Assembly (NCBI RefSeq): GCF_001456115.1
Contig: NZ_CP013264.1
Coordinates: 3,180,501-3,244,500 of the forward strand
DNA from: Sphingobium baderi
GTDB taxonomy: Bacteria; Pseudomonadota; Alphaproteobacteria; Sphingomonadales; Sphingomonadaceae
Length of the DNA stretch: 64,000 bases
Reading direction: 5' to 3'
The position numbers and the translations under genes were made by a program. This document shows positions 56,591 through 64,000 of the stretch, piece by piece. The notes below the pieces were generated by a model. It had not been told where the DNA came from and searched no databases. It saw nothing but the letters and a program-made list of their open reading frames with translations. Every line of letters begins with the position of its first letter. Position 1 is the stretch's first letter.

Positions 56591-56702
56591 GGGACAGCGG
56601 ACAGACCACGCATCCCGTGTCGTCCTACATGAGCACGGCATAACCATGATCGCTTCGGCCCTGTTCCGTCGACCGGATGTTCCACTCCGCCGGGACGCCG
56701 AA

Positions 56703-57350
56703 TCAGCCGGGAATGGAAACGCCGAACAGCAACACCGGCTCACCCGGTGGCGACAGCGCGACATCGCCGCCTGCCTTCGTCACCAGCTCCCTCACCATCC
56801 AGGCGGCGGCGGTGCGCGATGCCAGTCCTTCCGGCGGCAGGGTGCCCGCCAGCGCCGAACGCAGGTCCGGGTCCAGCACCAGCTTGGGGCCCTCCGCCCG
56901 CACGACGATCTCCGTCACGCCGGTCCGCTGCTCCGCCCCGATGTCTAGCTGCCCGCCGCGCACCAGCGCATCGCCCGCAATCAGCGCGAGGTTGAGCAGG
57001 ATCTTGACCGGCAGCTTGCCCAGCATATCGTCCTCGACCAGCCAGCCGACCTTGACGCGGCCGGCCGTGGCGAACATCCCTTCAATCGCGACGCGCGCTT
57101 CATGCGTCGGCACGGCATCGCCGAAACCGCCCGCCGATCCGAAGGCCAGACGGAAGAATTTGAGCTTGTTCGCCGACGTCTTCGCACTGTCCGACAACAG
57201 GTCCAGGCAGCGCTGGCGCATATCCGGGTCCGTTTCATCCGCCATCAGTTCCAGCCCGTTGTTCAGTGCGCCGACCGGGCTGAGCAGGTCATGGCACAGG
57301 CGCGAACAAAGCAGGCTGGCAAATTCGATGCTGTCGGTCGGATGGGTCAT
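56703..57350 (-). CDS. chpT: histidine phosphotransferase ChpT
   Basis: A 215-residue protein of the ChpT family: a histidine-kinase-like dimer that relays phosphate from CckA to CtrA and CpdR in alphaproteobacterial cell-cycle control. The phospho-accepting His20 is in ASLLCSRLCHDLLSPVGALNNGLELM. The C-terminal half is a degenerate ATPase-like domain lacking ATP-binding motifs, as usual in ChpT. It points to an intact CckA-ChpT-CtrA pathway in this organism. Confidence 0.92.
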   Translation of the reverse strand: MTHPTDSIEFASLLCSRLCHDLLSPVGALNNGLELMADETDPDMRQRCLDLLSDSAKTSANKLKFFRLAFGSAGGFGDAVPTHEARVAIEGMFATAGRVKVGWLVEDDMLGKLPVKILLNLALIAGDALVRGGQLDIGAEQRTGVTEIVVRAEGPKLVLDPDLRSALAGTLPPEGLASRTAAAWMVRELVTKAGGDVALSPPGEPVLLFGVSIPG

Positions 57351-57447
57351 GAAGGATGGCTGCCGCTCAATTGGTTGAACATCTGGGGAATATCACGCTA
57401 ATGCGCCGCCCAACCGGAGGATGCAAGCCCGGCTCACCCCCTTTCCC

Positions 57448-57849
57448 TCACATGATATCGAGCGCCGCTTCGGCAAAATGCACATTCCCCCCCTCGCCCG
57501 GCCCCGCGATCCAAAGCCGTGCCACGCCGTCCGCCACGATCAGCCACAGGCTGCCATCGGGGGCCGCACAGGCGGCGTCGGTAGCGGAAGGCACCGCGAC
57601 CCCGCCCGGATGCGAGTGATAATGGCCGACGATCCTTGGTCCGCCAGCCCGTGCGGCTTTGTGCGCGGCGAGGAGGGCTGCGGGGTCCAGCTCAAAATGG
57701 CGGGACGGGTCGGCGGCGATATTGGCGCCGGGCCGGATCGCCTCGATCCGCCCTTCCGCGCCCAGCAGGAGGCCGCATATCTCATCCTTTCCGGCAGCGG
57801 CCAGGTGCAGGATCTGTTCCAGACATTCCCTTGAAATGGAGACTTTCAT
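57448..57849 (-). CDS. JAMM/MPN domain metalloprotease-like protein
   Basis: A 133-residue single-domain protein of the Mov34/MPN/PAD-1 group. The zinc site is complete: Glu23 in DEICGLLLG, His78 and His80 in GHYHSHPGG, and Asp91 in VPSATD. Such bacterial proteins resemble RadC/Mec-type peptidases and some cleave C-terminal extensions of sulfur-carrier (ThiS/MoaD-like) proteins; no such partner is adjacent. The start at 57849 gives MKVSISRECLEQIL. Divergent from rluD with 16 bases between the starts. Confidence 0.88.
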   Translation of the reverse strand: MKVSISRECLEQILHLAAAGKDEICGLLLGAEGRIEAIRPGANIAADPSRHFELDPAALLAAHKAARAGGPRIVGHYHSHPGGVAVPSATDAACAAPDGSLWLIVADGVARLWIAGPGEGGNVHFAEAALDIM

Positions 57850-57865
57850 TCTTACATCCTTAGCA

Positions 57866-58816
57866 ATGGGCGCGGGGGTTTCCATCATCGAAACGACGAT
57901 CGGAGAGGCGCAGGCCGGGCTGCGGCTCGACCGCGCTCTGGCCGACCTGCTGCCCGATCTTTCGCGCGAGCGGCTGAAGGCGTTGATCCTGGAAGGCCAG
58001 GTCATAACCGATGGCCGGTCGCCCAATCCATCCATGAAGGTGGCCGCCGGACAGTCCTTCACCATCGCCCTGCCCCCGCCCGTCGAGGCGGAAGCCGTGG
58101 CGCAGGACATTCCGCTCAGCATCGCCTATGAAGATGCCGAGCTGATCGTCGTGGACAAGCCCGCCGGCCTCGTCGTCCACCCGGCGGCGGGCAATCTGGA
58201 CGGCACGCTGGTCAATGCGCTGCTCCACCATTGCCGGGGCCAATTGTCAGGCATCGGAGGTGTTGCACGGCCCGGCATCGTTCATCGCATCGACAAGGAT
58301 ACTTCGGGCCTGTTGGTCGTTGCCAAGACGGACAAGGCCCATGAGGGACTCGCCCGCCAGTTCAAGGATCATAGCATCGACCGGCTTTATGCCGCCATCG
58401 TCTATGGGGTTCCGGCTCCGGGCAAAGGAACGGTGGATACATGGATCGGCCGATCCGACGCTGATCGAAAGAAGATGGCCGTTCATCGGGAAGGGCGCGG
58501 CAAACATGCCGTCACCCATTACCGCACGATGGAGCGGCTCGCGGGCGCGGCTCTGGTGGAATGCCGGCTGGAAACCGGGCGGACCCATCAGGTGCGCGTT
58601 CACATGGCCCATATCGGACACCCCTTGATCGGGGATCAGGTTTACGGTAGAGACAGGAAAGGTTTCAAATCAATACTGGAAACGATGGGTTTCAAAAGGC
58701 AGGCATTGCACGCAAAGGCGCTGGGGTTCATACACCCCTTAACAGGCGAAAGCCTGCGTTTTGAGAGTGTTTTGCCAGCCGATATGCAGGAACTGTTAAG
58801 TCAGCTCCACGTATAG
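57866..58816 (+). CDS. rluD: 23S rRNA pseudouridine synthase, RluD family
   Basis: A 316-residue enzyme with an N-terminal S4 RNA-binding domain (RLDRALADLLPDLSRERLKALI) and a catalytic domain whose Asp lies in HRIDKDTSGLLVVAKTD. LVVHPAAGNLDGTLVNAL, RLETGRTHQVRVHMAHIGHPL and RQALHAKALGFIHPLTGE confirm the RluA/RluD family. RluD modifies positions in helix 69 of 23S rRNA and supports ribosome assembly. An alternative start cannot be excluded, because the frame stays open upstream and no clear ribosome binding site is seen. Confidence 0.93.
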   Translation: MGAGVSIIETTIGEAQAGLRLDRALADLLPDLSRERLKALILEGQVITDGRSPNPSMKVAAGQSFTIALPPPVEAEAVAQDIPLSIAYEDAELIVVDKPAGLVVHPAAGNLDGTLVNALLHHCRGQLSGIGGVARPGIVHRIDKDTSGLLVVAKTDKAHEGLARQFKDHSIDRLYAAIVYGVPAPGKGTVDTWIGRSDADRKKMAVHREGRGKHAVTHYRTMERLAGAALVECRLETGRTHQVRVHMAHIGHPLIGDQVYGRDRKGFKSILETMGFKRQALHAKALGFIHPLTGESLRFESVLPADMQELLSQLHV

Positions 58817-58894
58817 AGGTTTGGAAAGTTTGCGACGGCGCCTGTGACGCCTCTTCTGGGTCCCGCCGCGCATGAAAGGGAAAGGTGAAGCGAC

Positions 58895-59809
58895 ATGGCT
58901 GACAAAAGCAATGTCCCAACGGTGCCGGCGCTGGGCGGTGAAGCCAGCCTGAACCGTTATCTGTCGGAAATCCGCAAGTTTCCGCTTTTGACTCCGGAGC
59001 AGGAGTATATGCTCGCCAAGCGGTATCAGGAACATCAGGATCCTGAAGCGGCGGCGCAGCTCGTGACGTCGCATCTGCGCCTGGTGGCGAAGATCGCGAT
59101 GGGGTATCGCGGCTATGGCCTGCCGGTCAGCGAACTGATCTCCGAGGGCAATATCGGCCTGATGCAGGGCGTGAAGAAGTTCGAAGCCGATCGCGGTTTC
59201 CGCCTGGCGACCTATGCGATGTGGTGGATTCGCGCCTCGATCCAGGAATTCATCCTGCGGTCCTGGAGCCTCGTGAAGATGGGCACCACCGCCGCGCAGA
59301 AGAAGCTGTTCTTCAACCTGCGCCGGATGAAGAACAATATCGAAGCGTTCGAGGATGGCGACCTGCATCCCGATGACGTCAAGAAGATCGCGACCGATCT
59401 GGGCGTTTCGGAAGAAGATGTGGTCTCCATGAACCGGCGCATGGCGATGGGCGGCGACACGTCGCTCAACGTACCGATGCGCGAGGATGGCGAAGGCCAG
59501 TGGCAGGATTGGCTGGCCGACACCGATCCGCTGCAGGACGAACGCGTCGCCAACGAACAGGAGCGCGAGTTGCGCCACGACATGCTCGTGGAAGCGATGG
59601 ACGACCTCAACGACCGGGAAAAACATATCCTGGCCGAACGGCGACTGGCCGAAGAGCCCAAGACGCTGGAGGAACTGTCGCAGGTCTACGGCGTAAGCCG
59701 TGAGCGCGTGCGCCAGATCGAGGTTCGGGCTTTCGAAAAGCTGCAAAAAGCGATGATGCGGATCGCCGGGGACAGACTCGGCAAGATGGCCCGGTTCGCA
59801 GCGGCCTGA
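58895..59809 (+). CDS. rpoH: RNA polymerase sigma factor RpoH (sigma-32)
   Basis: A 304-residue heat-shock sigma factor. Region 1.2 contains LNRYLSEIRKFPLLTPEQEYML, region 2 RLVAKIAMGYRGYGLPVSELI, FEADRGFRLATYAMWWIRASI and the RpoH-specific QKKLFFNLR box, and region 4 EELSQVYGVSRERVRQIEVRAFEKLQ. A good AAAGGGAAAGGTG ribosome binding site precedes it. It directs transcription of chaperones and proteases after heat or envelope stress; several alphaproteobacteria carry more than one copy. Confidence 0.96.
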   Translation: MADKSNVPTVPALGGEASLNRYLSEIRKFPLLTPEQEYMLAKRYQEHQDPEAAAQLVTSHLRLVAKIAMGYRGYGLPVSELISEGNIGLMQGVKKFEADRGFRLATYAMWWIRASIQEFILRSWSLVKMGTTAAQKKLFFNLRRMKNNIEAFEDGDLHPDDVKKIATDLGVSEEDVVSMNRRMAMGGDTSLNVPMREDGEGQWQDWLADTDPLQDERVANEQERELRHDMLVEAMDDLNDREKHILAERRLAEEPKTLEELSQVYGVSRERVRQIEVRAFEKLQKAMMRIAGDRLGKMARFAAA

Positions 59810-59828
59810 TCCTGTCGAACGATGAAGG

Positions 59829-59857
59829 AAAGCCCCGGAAATTCTCTGGGGCTTTTT
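59829..59857 (+). terminator. intrinsic terminator after rpoH
   Basis: AAAGCCCC and GGGGCTTT form an eight-pair stem around an 11-base loop, followed by further T residues. It starts 20 bases after the rpoH stop. Confidence 0.85.
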
Positions 59858-59891
59858 CTTTGGCGCTGCGGGTCGGCGGCATGGCCGCGTT

Positions 59892-60392
59892 TCAAATCTC
59901 AAGACCCATGAAAAAGCTGTCCGGACCATAGGACGCGCGCTTGGCGGGAGCAATCCGGTCGGACATGTCCGCAAAGCCCTGCCGCTGCCAGAAGCTATCG
60001 GCGCCGTTGACGGCCATGAGCAGAATGCGGTTTTGGCCTGCTTCACGGGCCGCATCGACGACATGGCGCATCGCGGCCGATCCGGCGCCTCCCCCCTGCA
60101 TATTGGGCAGAATCGCGAGGTCGTGCAGATAATAGCAATCCGCCTTTGCCGGCATGGCTCCCAGCAGCCTGTGCAATGCAGGCGGATCGGCCGCCATCCA
60201 TGGATGGGTGATAAGATAACCCCGGACATGGCCGTCCTGTTCCAGCACGAAACATCCAGCGGGATAGAGCGTCAGCCTATCAGCATAGACATCCGCGCCT
60301 TCCGTGAAAGCGCCGTGCACCTGATCCGAAATAGCCGTCACGGCAGCAATGTCACCGGCCTTCATCGGCCTCCAGTTGGGGGACGCGCTCAT
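59892..60392 (-). CDS. GNAT family N-acetyltransferase
   Basis: A 166-residue acetyltransferase. The acetyl-CoA binding motif A is in HDLAILPNMQGGGAGSAAMRHVV, followed by NRILLMAVNGADSFWQRQGF, the typical N-x-x-A-x-x-F-Y-x-x-x-G-F segment. The start at 60392 gives MSASPNWRPMKAGDI and overlaps the TetR stop (ATGA). Substrate unknown; co-transcribed with the regulator. Confidence 0.9.
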   Translation of the reverse strand: MSASPNWRPMKAGDIAAVTAISDQVHGAFTEGADVYADRLTLYPAGCFVLEQDGHVRGYLITHPWMAADPPALHRLLGAMPAKADCYYLHDLAILPNMQGGGAGSAAMRHVVDAAREAGQNRILLMAVNGADSFWQRQGFADMSDRIAPAKRASYGPDSFFMGLEI

Positions 60393-60952
60393 GCCGCCAG
60401 CCCAGCCGCTTTGCGCGCCGCGCTCAATAGCTGATCGGAAAGGGCCGGGTCGCCGACAGCGCGCGCGAGCGACAAGGCTCCGACCCATTGAGACATGCGC
60501 GCCAGAGCCGCTTCCTGGCCGCCTTCCTGATCGGCTTCCTCAAGAATGGCAGCCAAGGCTTCGAAACCATGGCGAAAAGCGTCGGCCAGATCGCCTCCCT
60601 TGCGGGCCGCGTCAGGGCCAAGCGCGATGAGGGCGCAGCCTGTTTCAGGCGCGTCCCGGTTCCGCCCGCTCAGATAGTCGGCCGCGATGGCGTGCAATGC
60701 ATTTCCCTCGCTCGTTTCAGCCACTATGCCCCGCCAGCGTTCGGCGCTTCGCATCAGGGACCGGGCGCAGGCTTCAACGGCCAGCCCATCCTTCGACGCG
60801 AACTGGTTATAGAAGCCGCCATGGGTCAGGCCACATTCGCGCATGACTTCGCCAATGGCGACGCCGTCTACACCACGCGCGCGAAACAGGCGTGAAGCGG
60901 CGTCCACCACCTTTTCCCTATTGCGCGTGGCCTGTTCCCGACTGACTTTCAT
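60389..60952 (-). CDS. TetR family transcriptional regulator
   Basis: A 187-residue repressor with an N-terminal helix-turn-helix (NREKVVDAASRLFRARGVDGVAIGEVMRE and THGGFYNQFASKDGL). This is the AcrR/NemR-like subgroup, in which the THGGFYNHF-type recognition helix is standard. It is divergent from an MFS transporter with a clear palindrome between them, so it likely represses both that gene and its own operon. Confidence 0.93.
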   Translation of the reverse strand: MKVSREQATRNREKVVDAASRLFRARGVDGVAIGEVMRECGLTHGGFYNQFASKDGLAVEACARSLMRSAERWRGIVAETSEGNALHAIAADYLSGRNRDAPETGCALIALGPDAARKGGDLADAFRHGFEALAAILEEADQEGGQEAALARMSQWVGALSLARAVGDPALSDQLLSAARKAAGLAA

Positions 60953-60983
60953 GGCCGCCTTTCGTCAATTGGCCCTTGATCTT

Positions 60984-60998
60984 ATATATGACATATAT
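60984..60998. promoter_or_regulatory. palindrome ATATATG-A-CATATAT, probable TetR operator
   Basis: A perfect 7+1+7 palindrome in the 83 bases between the tetR (-) and MFS (+) starts. The position suits control of both divergent genes. Confidence 0.5.
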
Positions 60999-61035
60999 CA
61001 TTTAACCGCAATCCGTGACTTCCCGGAGGAACTTC

Positions 61036-62328
61036 ATGCTCTCCGCCCGTCTTGCGCGGCGATTTTCCGCGCGCAATGTGCATTATGGCTGGGCGGTGGC
61101 GGGCGCGACCTTCCTCACCATGCTGGTCGTTGCCGGGGCCGTGGGCGCGCCGGGCGTATTCATCGTTCCCCTGCAAAAGGAATTCGGCTGGAGCGCCGCT
61201 GATATTTCCGGCGCGCTGGCCATTCGCTTCCTGCTGTTCGGGGGCATGGGACCGTTCGCGGCGGCCTTCATGAATCGTTTCGGTATCCGTCGCATGATGC
61301 TGATTTCACTGGGCATTGTGGCCTGCGGAATGCTGCTTTCATTGGCCATGGACCGGATATGGCAGCTCTTCCTGCTGTGGGGCGTGGTGATCGGACTTGG
61401 CACGGGACTGACGGCCATGGTTCTGGGCGCGACGGTCGCGACGCGCTGGTTTTCCGAACGGCGCGGGCTGGTGATGGGCCTGCTTTCCGCCAGCACGGCG
61501 ACGGGCCAGCTTGCCTTCCTGCCGCTGCTGGCAGGGCTGACGGAGAGCCATGGCTGGCGCATGGCGCTGCTGATGATCTGCGGCGCCATCCTGATTGCAG
61601 CCGTGGTCGTTTTCCTCATCATGCAGGATCGGCCTTCCGACCTTGGCCTTGCCCCCTATGGCGCGGGCGCCGTAGAACCCGCTCCGGTGCAGCCCGCCAC
61701 ATTGGGCGCGCTGTTGATGACGCCGATCGCGGTTCTGCGCGAAGCGGCCGGGGCGCCCGTTTTCTGGGTTCTGTTCTTCTCCTTCTTTGTCTGCGGCGCC
61801 AGCACCAATGGGCTGGTCCAGACCCATTTCATCGCCATGTGCGGGGATTATGGACTAGCCGCCGTCGGCGCCGCGTCCATGCTGGCGATGATGGGGCTGT
61901 TCGATTTCGGCGGGACATTGGCGTCGGGCTGGCTGTCCGACCGGTTCGACAATCGATGGCTGCTGTTCTGCTATTATGGCCTGCGAGGGCTTTCGCTGCT
62001 GTATCTGCCGTTCAGCGACTTTTCGCTCTACAGCCTGTCGATCTTCGCGATCTTCTATGGGCTGGATTGGGTGGCGACCGTGCCGCCGACCGTAAAGCTG
62101 ACGGCCCGCCATTTTGGACCGGAAAAGACGAATATCGTTTTTGGATGGATATTTGCCGGGCATCAGCTCGGCGCGGCCAGCGCAGCCCTTGGCGGAGGCC
62201 TGTCACGGACGGTCTGGCAAAGCTATATGCCAGCGTTCGTGGCAGCGGGCCTGTTGTGCCTGATTGCGGCGGCGATGATATTGCTCATCCATCGCGGACG
62301 CCCCGAAAGGACGCTCGCCGCCGCTTGA
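61036..62328 (+). CDS. MFS transporter
   Basis: A 430-residue transporter with 12 membrane helices, of the monocarboxylate/oxalate-formate (MCT-like) subgroup: HYGWAVAGATFLTMLVVAGA, GVFIVPLQKEFGWSAADISGALAI, and RFGIRRMMLISLG between helices 2 and 3. The start at 61036 follows CGGAGG; a GTG seven codons upstream lies before that site. Its substrate is probably a small organic acid. The divergent TetR protein likely controls it. Confidence 0.92.
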   Translation: MLSARLARRFSARNVHYGWAVAGATFLTMLVVAGAVGAPGVFIVPLQKEFGWSAADISGALAIRFLLFGGMGPFAAAFMNRFGIRRMMLISLGIVACGMLLSLAMDRIWQLFLLWGVVIGLGTGLTAMVLGATVATRWFSERRGLVMGLLSASTATGQLAFLPLLAGLTESHGWRMALLMICGAILIAAVVVFLIMQDRPSDLGLAPYGAGAVEPAPVQPATLGALLMTPIAVLREAAGAPVFWVLFFSFFVCGASTNGLVQTHFIAMCGDYGLAAVGAASMLAMMGLFDFGGTLASGWLSDRFDNRWLLFCYYGLRGLSLLYLPFSDFSLYSLSIFAIFYGLDWVATVPPTVKLTARHFGPEKTNIVFGWIFAGHQLGAASAALGGGLSRTVWQSYMPAFVAAGLLCLIAAAMILLIHRGRPERTLAAA

Positions 62329-62360
62329 ACATGGGTGGCAGGGCGCGTTACGAGACCGTC

Positions 62361-63056
62361 ATGACCGTAAAGCCCCCTTCATCGCGCCGCCGTTCCCGCT
62401 GGATCACCATTCCGTTCAAGATCGTGGGCGGCTTCGTGATTCTGTCGCTCCTGATGGTCGGCCTGTATCGTTTCGTGCCGCCGCCCGTGACGTGGACGAT
62501 GCTGTTCGATCCCCACGGCTTCACCAAAGACTGGATGAGCCTGGATGAGATGGCGCCGAACATGGCGCGCGCCGCCATCGCGGCGGAGGACAGCCGTTTC
62601 TGTTCGCACCATGGCTTCGATGTCGATGCGATCGCCCAGGCCATGCGGCACAATGCCAGTGGAGGAAGGATCAGGGGCGGATCGACGATCAGCCAGCAGA
62701 CGGCGAAGAATGTGTTCCTGATCCAGGGCGGCGGCTTTGTCCGCAAGGGGTTCGAGGCGTGGTTCACCGTGCTGATCGAAGCGATATGGGGCAAGCGGCG
62801 GATCATGGAGGTTTACCTGAACGTCGCGGAGACCGGGATCGGAACCTATGGCGCCAACGCGGGAGCGATGCGCTATTTTCACCATGACGCGAGCCGCCTG
62901 ACGCGAGCCGAAGCAGCGCGGATCGCCGCCGTCCTGCCGCTCCCCAAGAAACGGGCAGCCGTCGCGCCGAGCGGCTTTACCCGCCGCTACGGCAACAGCA
63001 TCGCCGCGCGGATCGGCGTAGTTCAGCGGGATGGACTGGATGGGTGCCTGCGGTGA
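62361..63056 (+). CDS. mtgA: monofunctional peptidoglycan transglycosylase
   Basis: A 231-residue inner-membrane GT51 enzyme that polymerises lipid II into glycan strands. One N-terminal transmembrane helix (about 18-40) is followed by the catalytic Glu in AIAAEDSRFCSHHGFDVDAI, GGSTISQQTAKNVFL, and EVYLNVAETGIGTYGANAGA. An upstream ATG at 62331 (ten more residues) is an alternative; neither has a strong ribosome binding site. It follows the MFS gene closely but is functionally unrelated. Confidence 0.93.
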   Translation: MTVKPPSSRRRSRWITIPFKIVGGFVILSLLMVGLYRFVPPPVTWTMLFDPHGFTKDWMSLDEMAPNMARAAIAAEDSRFCSHHGFDVDAIAQAMRHNASGGRIRGGSTISQQTAKNVFLIQGGGFVRKGFEAWFTVLIEAIWGKRRIMEVYLNVAETGIGTYGANAGAMRYFHHDASRLTRAEAARIAAVLPLPKKRAAVAPSGFTRRYGNSIAARIGVVQRDGLDGCLR

Positions 63057-63200
63057 GAAGGAAAGAGACGATGGCCCGCAACCTCGACGCCTTTGAACAA
63101 TTCGGAGTTTGGACCACGCGATCGCCAGCGACCGTTCATGGCCTCTATCGTAACCTTCAGCCGGATTAGCTTCGTCGTCCCGCGAGCCTGATGCCCTGCG

Positions 63201-64000
63201 CTATTTACGGAACACCCGCGCCAGTTCCATCGGAATGAGCGGCTGTTCGCGGGGAAGGCCGCTGCGGATGGCGTCGCTCTGTTCTGTCGGATCGAAGCGC
63301 GTCCAGCCTGCCCGCGTCAGTTTTTCCAGAGGACGATAGCGGATCTTATATTGCATCCGCTGCGACCCTTCGACCCAATAGCCCAGATAGACATAGGGAA
63401 GGCCCGCGCGCGCCGCGCTCAGGATATGATCCATGATGATGAAGTTGCCGAGCCCCTTGCGATGTTCCATATCCGTGTCGAAGAAGCTGTAGATCATCGA
63501 CAAGCCGTCGCCTTGCCGGTCGGTCAGGCACGCGCCCACCAGCCTGCCCGGACGGCCATCCTCACCCGGTTCGCGATATTCCATCACATGACTGTCGACG
63601 GGGGTCTGCTCGACCATGTCGGCAAAGTCCATCTCGTCCATTTCGGTCATGCCCCCGCCGGGGTGGCGCGCGGAGAGATAGCGCCGCAGCAAGGCGAACT
63701 GCTCCTCTGTCGACCATGGCTTGCAGGGGGTGACGACCAGATCCTCATTCTTCCGCAGCAATTTGCGCTGGGTCGCGTTCGGCTGGAATTCCTCCGCCAC
63801 CACGCGCACCGACACGCAGGCCGAACAATCGGCGCAGCTGGGGCGATAAGCGACGTTCTGGCTGCGGCGAAAACCGATTCGCCCAAGCGCGTCATTGAGT
63901 TCCGAGGCGTTTTCGCCCGACAGTTCCGTGAACACCTTCCGCTCGCTCCTGCCCGGCAAATAAGGGCATGGCGACGGATTGGTCACAAAAAAGCGCGGAA
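63201..64000 (-). CDS. bpt: aspartate/glutamate leucyltransferase (Bpt), 5' end outside window
   Basis: A 266-residue part of a tRNA-protein transferase of the Ate1/Bpt family, which adds leucine or arginine to N-terminal acidic residues and marks proteins for ClpAP degradation. It has [56 protein letters not shown] and [21 protein letters not shown] at 63986 could serve as a start, but the frame continues to the window edge as PRFF before [12 protein letters not shown], which fits the usual N-terminus of this family. So the true start is outside the window. Confidence 0.93.
   Translation of the reverse strand, partial: PRFFVTNPSPCPYLPGRSERKVFTELSGENASELNDALGRIGFRRSQNVAYRPSCADCSACVSVRVVAEEFQPNATQRKLLRKNEDLVVTPCKPWSTEEQFALLRRYLSARHPGGGMTEMDEMDFADMVEQTPVDSHVMEYREPGEDGRPGRLVGACLTDRQGDGLSMIYSFFDTDMEHRKGLGNFIIMDHILSAARAGLPYVYLGYWVEGSQRMQYKIRYRPLEKLTRAGWTRFDPTEQSDAIRSGLPREQPLIPMELARVFRK

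Noticed and set aside
58796..60229. 477-codon minus-strand frame over rpoH
   Set aside because: rpoH on the + strand is certain, and the minus frame is a GC-driven shadow.
63070..63153. 27-codon frame with an AAGGAAAGAGACG site after mtgA
   Set aside because: Too short and without recognisable features; the ribosome binding site alone is not enough to call a gene between two convergent genes.

Overview
This 64 kb window looks like chromosome from a GC-rich alphaproteobacterium of the Sphingomonadaceae (Sphingobium, Novosphingobium or a close relative). The evidence is the ChpT-type phosphotransferase, the glnB-glnA pair, the TonB receptor content, the arginyl/leucyl-tRNA-protein transferase, and a sphingan-style exopolysaccharide locus built around a GelB/SpsB-like sugar-phosphate transferase. 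No complete tRNA, rRNA, CRISPR array, transposase or integrase gene was found.

Region 1 (1-13.1 kb, + strand) is a tightly packed acyl-CoA catabolic cluster. It holds an acyl-CoA dehydrogenase (cut by the window edge), three short-chain dehydrogenases (two without the usual Tyr-x-x-x-Lys), a BKACE-type beta-keto acid cleavage enzyme, two crotonases, a thiolase, an acyl-CoA synthetase, a biotin-dependent carboxylase whose alpha subunit is split into two genes, and a protein with two NTF2/SnoaL-like halves. Together they could activate a branched or cyclic carboxylic acid, carboxylate and beta-oxidise it, and release acetyl-CoA and acetoacetate. The substrate is unknown. Region 2 (13.2-20.6 kb) holds an SMR exporter, two hydrolases, and a MarR-controlled FUSC/DUF1656/HlyD/NodT efflux operon of the AaeXAB type. 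A tRNA-3'-end-like sequence with tandem repeats at 20.83-20.97 kb may mark the right end of an integrated element covering regions 1-2.

Region 3 (21-33.3 kb) has molybdenum-cofactor and formate dehydrogenase accessory genes (mobA, fdhD, a ModE-like regulator). A di-heme peroxidase/MauG-like protein and a small secreted protein lie divergent from a TonB receptor, suggesting a metal-related module. Next is a leucine/isovalerate degradation operon (isovaleryl-CoA dehydrogenase, methylcrotonyl-CoA carboxylase beta and alpha, MaoC-type hydratase) with a divergent LysR regulator.

Region 4 (33.3-52.3 kb) is a large exopolysaccharide locus: priming transferase, outer-membrane barrel, Wza-type export protein, an AAA ATPase, a Wzz/GumC-type chain-length protein, a BY-kinase-like protein with a destroyed P-loop, a WecG/TagA transferase, a Wzx-like flippase, a Wzy-like polymerase, four GT2 transferases forming two paralogous pairs, a GH10 glycanase, an acyltransferase and a convergent UDP-glucose dehydrogenase. 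Two small related single-span membrane proteins flank the priming transferase. The make-up predicts a lipid-linked (Wzx/Wzy) polymer that is acylated, probably contains a uronic acid, and is trimmed by a dedicated glycanase.

Region 5 (52.5-64 kb) is mainly core: a CinA-type domain, methionine aminopeptidase, glnB-glnA with a sigma-54-like promoter and a strong terminator, chpT, a JAMM-domain protein, rluD, rpoH, a TetR/GNAT pair divergent from an MFS transporter, mtgA, and a bpt gene that runs off the right edge.
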